Below are positions 1-4,529 of a DNA stretch of 5,677 nt, piece by piece. The translations under genes and the position numbers were made by a program. The DNA lies in contig PMSZ01000178.1 of NCBI GenBank assembly GCA_003168235.1, forward strand, positions 3,498 to 9,174. The letters are read 5' to 3'. Under the pieces are notes generated by a model. It ran no database searches, was not told the origin of the DNA, and saw only the letters and a list, made by a program, of their open reading frames with translations. Position 1 is the stretch's first letter. Each line of letters begins with the position of its first letter. Origin of the DNA: Acidobacteriaceae bacterium. Its GTDB lineage: Bacteria; Acidobacteriota; Terriglobia; Terriglobales; Acidobacteriaceae.

Positions 1-759
1 ACCTGCGCGTGCGCCTTCACCCTCGCGCAAAATGAAGACCAGACTGGCGAGTTTCACTGGACGGGAACATTGCCCGCCGACCAGGTCGTAGAAATCAAGA
101 ACCTCAACGGCTCAATCACTGCTCAGGGCTACGACGGCAATCAGATAGAAGTCACCGCCGAAAAAATCGGGCCAGACGCCGACGCTGTCAAGATCGAAGT
201 CGTTCCCCACGCCGAAGGCGTCACCATTTGCGCCATCTACCCCGGAGGGTCTTCTGGCGCCGAGACCGGTCCCTGCGAACCTGGAAAACATTGGCACAGC
301 GATAGCCACAACGCCAAAGTGAAGGTGAACTTCACCGTCCGCATCCCCACCAATCTACGCTTCACCGGCATGTCCGTTAACGGCAGTGTAAAGGCCGAGG
401 GCATGGGACGATTCGTATATGCAACTTCCGTGAACGGCTCAGTGCACGCTTCAACCAAACAATGGGCTGAACTCTCATCGGTGAATGGCTCTATCGAAGG
501 CCATATGGGGAGCGACAACTGGACCGGCACACTGAAAATCAGTACCGTCAATGGTTCCATCGATCTGACTATGCCCAACGATCTTAATGCCGACGTTCGA
601 TTCAGTTCCGTAAACGGCAAGCTCAACTCCGACTACCCGTTGACCATCAGCGGCAGTCTGAGCGGTCACCGCGTCGAAGGCCAAGTCGGTACCGGGGGAC
701 GAAAACTGGTTCTCGATACCGTGAATGGGAGTGTCCGCATAAGGCGCGAGTCGATGTAA
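1..759 (+). CDS. Secreted DUF4097-type beta-strand repeat protein, 5' end cut off by the window
   Basis: The frame is open from base 1, so the gene starts upstream of the window; 252 residues are visible. The first visible residues (CAFTLAQNED) look like the end of a signal peptide with a cleavage site after Thr-Leu-Ala, so the mature protein would be exported. A TTG at 70 could be taken as a start, but it falls inside the mature region and would discard the signal peptide. The body carries seven copies of a [S/T/N]-[V/L]-N-G-[S/K] motif. Counted from the TTG codon they begin at residues 11, 102, 120, 137, 159, 180 and 217. Each sits in a short beta strand, the pattern of DUF4097 (putative adhesin, beta-solenoid-like) proteins. 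The last motif is four residues from a basic C-terminus. There are no catalytic motifs or membrane anchors in the visible part. The molecular role of the family is poorly defined; a cell-envelope role is inference. Confidence 0.8.
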   Translation, partial: TCACAFTLAQNEDQTGEFHWTGTLPADQVVEIKNLNGSITAQGYDGNQIEVTAEKIGPDADAVKIEVVPHAEGVTICAIYPGGSSGAETGPCEPGKHWHSDSHNAKVKVNFTVRIPTNLRFTGMSVNGSVKAEGMGRFVYATSVNGSVHASTKQWAELSSVNGSIEGHMGSDNWTGTLKISTVNGSIDLTMPNDLNADVRFSSVNGKLNSDYPLTISGSLSGHRVEGQVGTGGRKLVLDTVNGSVRIRRESM

Positions 760-799
760 TCGCGATCGTCGCGACCACAAACTCAGGCCGCACCGAGAT

Positions 800-808
800 T
801 GCTATACT
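800..808 (+). promoter_or_regulatory. Candidate extended -10 promoter element for the DedA-rhodanese gene
   Basis: TGCTATACT matches the extended -10 pattern TGnTATAAT with one mismatch. It lies 36 bases before the TTG start and after the stop of the preceding gene. No convincing -35 hexamer is present at the usual spacing, which an extended -10 can tolerate. The predicted transcription start would be around 814-816, inside the inverted repeat at 809-827. Confidence 0.4.
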
Positions 809-827
809 GAGGAACACTTCTTTCCTC
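809..827 (+). repeat. Inverted repeat GAGGAA-N7-TTCCTC between the -10 box and the gene start
   Basis: Perfect 6-base arms (809-814 and 822-827) flank a 7-base spacer. If the -10 box at 803-808 is used, the repeat straddles the transcription start, the position of a repressor operator. If transcription starts further upstream, it would instead form a leader hairpin that buries the purine-rich, Shine-Dalgarno-like GAGGAA. The arms are short enough that chance is possible. Confidence 0.3.
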
Positions 828-844
828 CGTATGGATGGCTTACA

Positions 845-1798
845 TTGATCGCGCATCACGGCTACCTGTTCCTGGCCATCGTTTGTTTTGCCGAAGCCAT
901 TGGCCTCCCGGTGCCGGCGGCGCTGGCCCTGCTCACCGCCGGCGCTGTCGTCGCCTACGGAGATCTGCATTTCTACTTCGTCTTTGGCATAGCCTGGGTC
1001 GCGATGATGGCGGGTGATGTCATCCTCTATTTCATGGGACGGGTCAGCGGATGGGCCTTGCTCGGTCTGCTCTGCCGTCTCTCCGCAAATCCGGAAACCT
1101 GCATTCTCCGCTCGGCCGAATACTTTTACCGGCGCGGCAAGCAGACACTGCTCTTTGCCAAGTTCATTCCCGGCATCAACACCATGTCCCCGCCGCTTGC
1201 CGGCAGTATGAAAATGCGCCTCGGCGATTTCCTGGAATTTGATGCCGTAGGAGCCGCCCTCTACGTCGGAGCCTACGCGCTCGTCGGATACCTCTTCAGC
1301 GACGCCCTGCGCGCCATCACTCGTGGACTGCGCTCCGCCGGCTTTGCCGTCGAGGTCCTTCTGGGCATCGGACTTGCCGTCTACATCGTCTACCGCATCT
1401 GGCTTTATCGCAGATATCGCCTGCTCGATATCGTTCCGCGCGTGCCCGCCGATGAACTGGCCCGGCGACTCGCGGAGGATGCTGCCCACAACATGCTCGT
1501 CGCCGACGTGCGCAGCCACGGCTACTACGACGCCGATTCCGAGCGCATTGCGGGATCAATCCGCATCGAACCGAACAACCTTATCGAGGAAATCAAAACG
1601 CTCCCCAAGGAGCGAGAGATTTATCTTTACTGTACTTGACAGCGCGAAGCCACCAGCGCCCGTGTGGCGCGTCAATTACAGGACCTCGGATTCAAAGTTT
1701 TCGTCATCGCCGGTGGCCTGCGCGCGTGGCGCAAAGCAGGAAATCCGGTTGAGCGCGTTCCAAACGACGATCTGGTTAAACTACCGACATTCAACTAG
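845..1798 (+). CDS. DedA-family membrane protein fused to a rhodanese domain; probable selenoprotein read through TGA 1637-1639
   Basis: Residues 1-185 are a DedA/SNARE-associated (VTT) membrane domain. Visible family marks are the re-entrant loop GLPVP (20-24), a GR..G motif (65-69) and FAKFIPGINT (104-113). Hydrophobic helices lie near 7-33, 43-63, 134-151 and 167-186. Residues about 199-300 are a cytosolic rhodanese domain with ADVRS (220-224), IAGSIRI (235-241), the active-site loop beginning YC at 262-263, and GGLRAW (290-295). At codon 265 the frame meets TGA, then continues 52 codons to TAG. These codons encode QREATSARVA... and GGLRAWRKAG, the missing half of the domain, so read-through gives 317 residues. 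In relatives, from memory, this position is Cys (YCxCPNEA), so selenocysteine is the best reading. Alternatives are a nonsense mutation or sequencing error; a conventional end would be 1639 with 264 residues. The TTG start lacks a strong ribosome site; GGATGG at 833-838 is the best candidate, and nearby ATGs (831, 835) are out of frame. Likely role: sulfur- or redox-linked membrane function; DedA members carry lipids across the membrane. Confidence 0.78.
1637..1639 (+). other. In-frame TGA, candidate selenocysteine codon (Sec265)
   Basis: The codon follows TGT ACT (Cys263-Thr264) and precedes CAG CGC GAA (Gln-Arg-Glu), giving a Cys-Thr-Sec-Gln-Arg-Glu loop. It is the only stop between 845 and 1796 in this frame. 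Rhodanese sequence is continuous on both sides without any shift of frame, which excludes an indel as the explanation. The substitution Cys to TGA is one base away from TGC or TGT. Confidence 0.7.
1643..1671 (+). promoter_or_regulatory. Candidate bacterial SECIS hairpin downstream of the TGA
   Basis: An outer stem pairs CGC 1643-1645 with GCG 1669-1671. A three-base bulge (GAA, 1646-1648) follows, then an inner stem pairs GCCAC 1649-1653 with GTGGC 1664-1668. The loop is 1654-1663, and C1654 may also pair with G1662, leaving AGCGCCC as the apical loop with G as its second base. That G lies 16 bases after the TGA. Bacterial SECIS elements sit inside the coding region just after UGA and typically show a small apical loop with a G near its start, so the placement fits, near the short end of the usual spacing. 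In-frame it encodes part of the rhodanese helix. Found by eye, without folding energy. Confidence 0.5.
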
Positions 1799-1860
1799 CG
1801 ATCGAGTTAGAAAGAACTGCCCCGTCCGGAGAACTCTTCGCCGCCTTGGCAGAATGATGA

Positions 1861-2616
1861 ATGACCCTCATGTCCATTTTCACGCCCAAGCAAACTGAAT
1901 TCATTCAAAGCGTACTCAGCCTTCAACCGCGCATCGCCACCTTCGATTGCGACGGCACACTTTGGTCCGGAGATGCTGGCGAAGGCTTTTTCTCCTGGGA
2001 GCTTGAGCACAATATCGTGTCCAAAGAAATCGCCGCTTGGGCGCGCGCCCGGTACGCCGACTACAAAGCAGGCAGCGTTGCTGAAGAGGTAATGTGTGGA
2101 GAGATGGTCACGATGCATCGCGGACTGCAGGAAAAGGTAGTACAGCAGGCCTGCGACGCCTATTTCGCCCAGGCCATCGCTCCCAACATTTTTCCTGAGA
2201 TGCGCGAACTGGTGCACCGACTACGCGCAGCCGGATGCGATGTCTGGGCTGTTTCCTCGTCCAACCAATGGATCATCCGTTCCGGTGTGACGCCCTTCGG
2301 CATCCCGAACAATCGCATTCTGGCCACCGAAGTCGCAGTCGAGAACGGCATCATCACTGGTCGGCTGATCCGGGTTCCGAGCGGCCCCGGCAAGCCGGAC
2401 GCCATTCGCTCCGCGCTGAAATCGTCGCCAGCGTTCGGGTCCGACGATCCCAGGCCCGATTGTGCCTTCGGCAATGCCATCTGGGACCGCGAGATGCTTG
2501 CCCTGTCAAAACACCCCTTCGTTATCAACCCCAATCCGAATCTGAAGGAAATTGCCCTGGCTAATGATTGGCCCGTATATCAACCGGAGGCGAAACAGTC
2601 CTCTACAATAAAGTGA
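1861..2616 (+). CDS. HAD-superfamily phosphatase (subfamily IB, phosphoserine-phosphatase-like)
   Basis: A 251-residue soluble protein. Motif I is FDCDGTLW (28-35), with nucleophile Asp29 and acid/base Asp31. Motif II is the serine run SSSN (132-135) after a hydrophobic strand, motif III is Lys178 in GPGKPDAIRSAL, and motif IV is FGNAIWDREML (203-213). The helical insert between motifs I and II (about 36-115) is a C1 cap, as in SerB-like enzymes. In motif IV the first acidic residue of the usual G-D-x3-D is Asn205, while Asp209 is kept. Substrate cannot be read from sequence; the cap type suggests a small phosphorylated metabolite. The start ATG 1861 directly follows an in-frame TGA; ATG 1870 is an alternative, and no strong ribosome site is visible. 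Its TGA stop overlaps the ATG of the next gene, so the two are probably cotranscribed and coupled. Confidence 0.85.
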   Translation: MTLMSIFTPKQTEFIQSVLSLQPRIATFDCDGTLWSGDAGEGFFSWELEHNIVSKEIAAWARARYADYKAGSVAEEVMCGEMVTMHRGLQEKVVQQACDAYFAQAIAPNIFPEMRELVHRLRAAGCDVWAVSSSNQWIIRSGVTPFGIPNNRILATEVAVENGIITGRLIRVPSGPGKPDAIRSALKSSPAFGSDDPRPDCAFGNAIWDREMLALSKHPFVINPNPNLKEIALANDWPVYQPEAKQSSTIK

Positions 2617-3521
2617 TGCCCGATTCCCGCGCTCCGCGCCGCATCGTCTGCCTGCAACCGAGCGCGACGGTGATCCTCGCCAGGGTTGGCGAATTGAACC
2701 GCGTGGTCGCTTGCACGAAGTACTGTGTTGACGTGGTTCCTGAGCTGCGGAGCGAAGACCGTGACAACGGCCGGCGACGGATTGTCGCCGATTCCTGGAC
2801 CTCAAAAGCCGTCGAAATTCTGGCCGTCGAACCAGATCTAGTGATCGCGGCTGTTCCCTACCAGGAAGCTGCCGTCGTGGAGATTCTAAAGGCAGGCATT
2901 CGCTTTCTGGGCTTCGCTCCGCGCACTCTGGACGACATCTATACCGACATCGCATTGATCGCTTCAGCAGTCGGCGCTGGCGAGCGCGGAGCGAAGGTTA
3001 TCCACGAAATGCAATCGGCCATCGAAGACGTGCGCTGCCGTACCGCCGGCCTTCCCAGAAAGCGCGTGTTTTGCGAGGAGTGGGGGAAACCGATCATTGC
3101 ATCGCAGTCGTGGGTCGCCGAGCTGGTGGATGCAGCCGGCGGCGAGTTTCTCGGCATTCCCGGCAAACAGTGCTCGTCTGAAGAAGTTGCAAAACTGCGA
3201 CCGGAGGTCATCATCGCAGCCTGGTGCGGCGCGGGCGATCGTGTCCCGCTCGCGAAGATTGCGTCCAGGCAAGGCTGGGAAGACACCGCCGCGGTTCGTA
3301 ACGCCCAGGTTTACTGCATCTCCGACGAACTGCTGAACACGCCCGCGCCGACCCTGCTTGCGGGTTTGCGTGCGCTGGCGGGAGCGATTCATCCCACGGT
3401 ATTCGGCCCCCAGCCCGGCCTTCGGCCCATTACGCAAGAGGCGATTACCCAAGGAACCAGCAACCCGGGGAACGATTACGCAAGTACCGTGGTCAGATCC
3501 CAGAAACACAAGTTAGTTTAA
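2616..3521 (+). CDS. BtuF-like cobalamin/iron-chelate-binding protein (periplasmic-binding-protein fold), no signal peptide
   Basis: A 301-residue protein of the class III substrate-binding family (peripla_BP_2). It begins RRIVCLQPSAT (8-18), the typical first strand and loop of BtuF/FepB-type proteins. The family pattern continues with WTSKAVEILAVEPDLVIAA (61-79) and LLAGLRALAGAIHP near residues 247-260. ATG 2616 is chosen because it overlaps the upstream stop as TGATG. Longer frames from TTG 2568 or GTG 2613 are open, but they add no signal peptide either. The mature fold starts within ten residues of the start, and eight cysteines are present (12, 33, 37, 141, 153, 186, 204, 234), both more like a cytosolic protein than a periplasmic one. 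No permease or ATPase gene is adjacent. The last 40 residues after the fold are polar and look disordered. The ligand is inferred from the family only; an intracellular corrinoid- or chelate-handling role is possible. Confidence 0.8.
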   Translation: MPDSRAPRRIVCLQPSATVILARVGELNRVVACTKYCVDVVPELRSEDRDNGRRRIVADSWTSKAVEILAVEPDLVIAAVPYQEAAVVEILKAGIRFLGFAPRTLDDIYTDIALIASAVGAGERGAKVIHEMQSAIEDVRCRTAGLPRKRVFCEEWGKPIIASQSWVAELVDAAGGEFLGIPGKQCSSEEVAKLRPEVIIAAWCGAGDRVPLAKIASRQGWEDTAAVRNAQVYCISDELLNTPAPTLLAGLRALAGAIHPTVFGPQPGLRPITQEAITQGTSNPGNDYASTVVRSQKHKLV

Positions 3522-3540
3522 GATTACTGTCATTCACACT

Positions 3541-4020
3541 ATGGGCACCCTTCAAAAGATCGACGAAGCGCGCGTTGAAGTGGACCGTTTGGACGCCGAA
3601 TCGCACACAGCAGACCAGTTGATGGAAGGCATCACGCTGGTCCTTAATCAACATATGCTCAAGTACAACTGGGTGGGCTTCTACATGCTCGAAGCGGGCG
3701 CCAATCCGCCGGTGCTGGTACTGGGGCACTACCAGGGAGCGATGACTCCGCACACTCGCATTTCTCTGCACCAGGGCATTTGCGGCGCTGCGGCTTCATC
3801 GGGAAAGACCGTCGTGGTCGATGATGTGAAGAAAGATCCGCGCTATCTTGCCTGCTCGCTTGAAACCCAGTCGGAGATCGTTGTCCCCATCTTTGTTCAC
3901 GGCAAGGTCGCCGGCGAACTCGACATCGACAGCCACTTTCTGGCCGCATTCGCTCACGAGGATCGCGACCTGATTGAATATTGCGCTCAACTGGTTGGCA
4001 AGCGGCTCGAAGGCTCCTGA
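3541..4020 (+). CDS. GAF-domain protein, free methionine-(R)-sulfoxide reductase-like
   Basis: A single GAF domain fills the 159 residues. Family marks shared with fRMsr (YebR/MsrC-like) are YNWVGFYML (42-50), LVLGHYQG (59-66), HQGICGAAA (77-85), YLACSLETQSEIVVP (102-116), and GELDIDS (125-131). Free Met-R-sulfoxide reductases use three conserved cysteines. Here Cys81 and Cys105 match two of them, but the one normally about ten residues before Cys81 is Thr72, next to the kept Arg73. The protein could therefore be a reductase with altered disulfide chemistry or a GAF sensor derived from one. No output domain is attached. It starts 19 bases after the preceding gene with no clear ribosome site, so it is probably in the same transcript. 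Confidence 0.8.
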   Translation: MGTLQKIDEARVEVDRLDAESHTADQLMEGITLVLNQHMLKYNWVGFYMLEAGANPPVLVLGHYQGAMTPHTRISLHQGICGAAASSGKTVVVDDVKKDPRYLACSLETQSEIVVPIFVHGKVAGELDIDSHFLAAFAHEDRDLIEYCAQLVGKRLEGS

Positions 4021-4030
4021 ACCGCCATCG

Positions 4031-4062
4031 CCAGCTTTTAGCTCATGGCCTCTAGCTGCTGG
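4031..4062 (+). other. Intergenic hairpin between the GAF and Nudix genes
   Basis: CCAGC (4031-4035) pairs with GCTGG (4058-4062), and after a TTTT bulge AGCT (4040-4043) pairs with AGCT (4054-4057), leaving a 10-base loop. It begins 11 bases after the GAF stop. The following AATCTTTAA is not a clean T tract, so a factor-independent terminator is only weakly supported; an RNA-processing or attenuation structure is equally possible. Confidence 0.3.
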
Positions 4063-4125
4063 AATCTTTAACCCCCACGAAAATTGTTGCGACAAAACCA
4101 GAAACTGGAAACGGTCTTCCAATCC

Positions 4126-4518
4126 ATGAAGCGAGTCGTCGCCGCACTGATTCTCAAAGGAGACCGCCTTCTCGCCTGCCAGAGAACGCGACACCAGCCC
4201 ATGCCGCTCAAATGGGAATTTCCCGGAGGCAAGATCGAAGAAGGCGAACAGCCACGCGAGGCCATGCGCCGCGAACTCGAAGAAGAACTGGGAATCGTGG
4301 CGGAGGTCGGCGTCGAGGTTGCCCGCATTGTCCACGAATACCCGAGAGGCGGATCGGTCGAACTCCGCTTCTTTGAAGTGCGCAACTATGACGGTGAACT
4401 CGAGAACCGGATTTTTCGCGAAATTCGCTGGGTCACGCGGCAGGAACTGCTGGAACTGGATTTTCTGGAAGCTGACCGGGGGTTGGTGAAGGACTTGGCG
4501 GCTGGAAAAATCCTTTAA
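4126..4518 (+). CDS. MutT-type Nudix hydrolase (probable 8-oxo-dGTP diphosphatase)
   Basis: From ATG 4126 the protein is 130 residues and opens directly with the first Nudix strand (MKRVVAALIL), as MutT proteins do. A TTG at 4084 would add 14 unconserved residues and is less likely. The Nudix box runs from Gly35 to Ile57 (bases 4228-4296) and matches GX5EX7REUXEEXGU at every position: Glu41, Arg49-Glu50, Glu53-Glu54, Gly56. It is preceded by WEFPGGK, typical of MutT/8-oxo-dGTP enzymes. The catalytic glutamates would bind Mg2+ and cleave nucleoside triphosphates to monophosphate and pyrophosphate, cleansing oxidised dGTP. Nudix substrates are hard to predict, so 8-oxo-dGTP is an inference from length and the WEFPGG context. 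The ribosome site is weak (GGAAAC about 15 bases upstream). Confidence 0.85.
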   Translation: MKRVVAALILKGDRLLACQRTRHQPMPLKWEFPGGKIEEGEQPREAMRRELEEELGIVAEVGVEVARIVHEYPRGGSVELRFFEVRNYDGELENRIFREIRWVTRQELLELDFLEADRGLVKDLAAGKIL

Positions 4519-4529
4519 GCGCGAAACAT

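Noticed and set aside
835..1017. A 60-codon frame from ATG 835 as an alternative start for the DedA gene
   Set aside because: It is out of frame with the conserved membrane protein and its product is arginine-rich without homology. The DedA frame must start at TTG 845 or another non-ATG codon nearby.
647..1519. A 290-codon - strand open frame opposite the DedA gene
   Set aside because: It is low-complexity, rich in Gly, Asp and Glu, has no recognisable domain, and mirrors the codon pattern of the well-supported + strand gene.
1323..1898. A 191-codon + strand frame spanning the end of the DedA-rhodanese gene, possibly a frameshifted continuation
   Set aside because: Its translation shows no rhodanese or other family pattern. 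The missing C-terminal half of the rhodanese lies in the original frame after TGA, so no frameshift is needed.
2568..2615. A longer N-terminus of the binding protein from TTG 2568
   Set aside because: The extra 16 residues lie within the HAD coding region, add no signal peptide, and the TGATG overlap at 2616 gives a more typical start.
4084..4095. TTGTTGCGACAA, an imperfect palindrome upstream of the Nudix gene, considered as an operator
   Set aside because: It has internal mismatches, occurs once, and matches no operator I can name. It overlaps only an unlikely TTG start.
3796..4335. A 179-codon - strand frame opposite the GAF and Nudix genes
   Set aside because: It runs antisense across two genes with complete, recognisable domains and shows no family pattern of its own.
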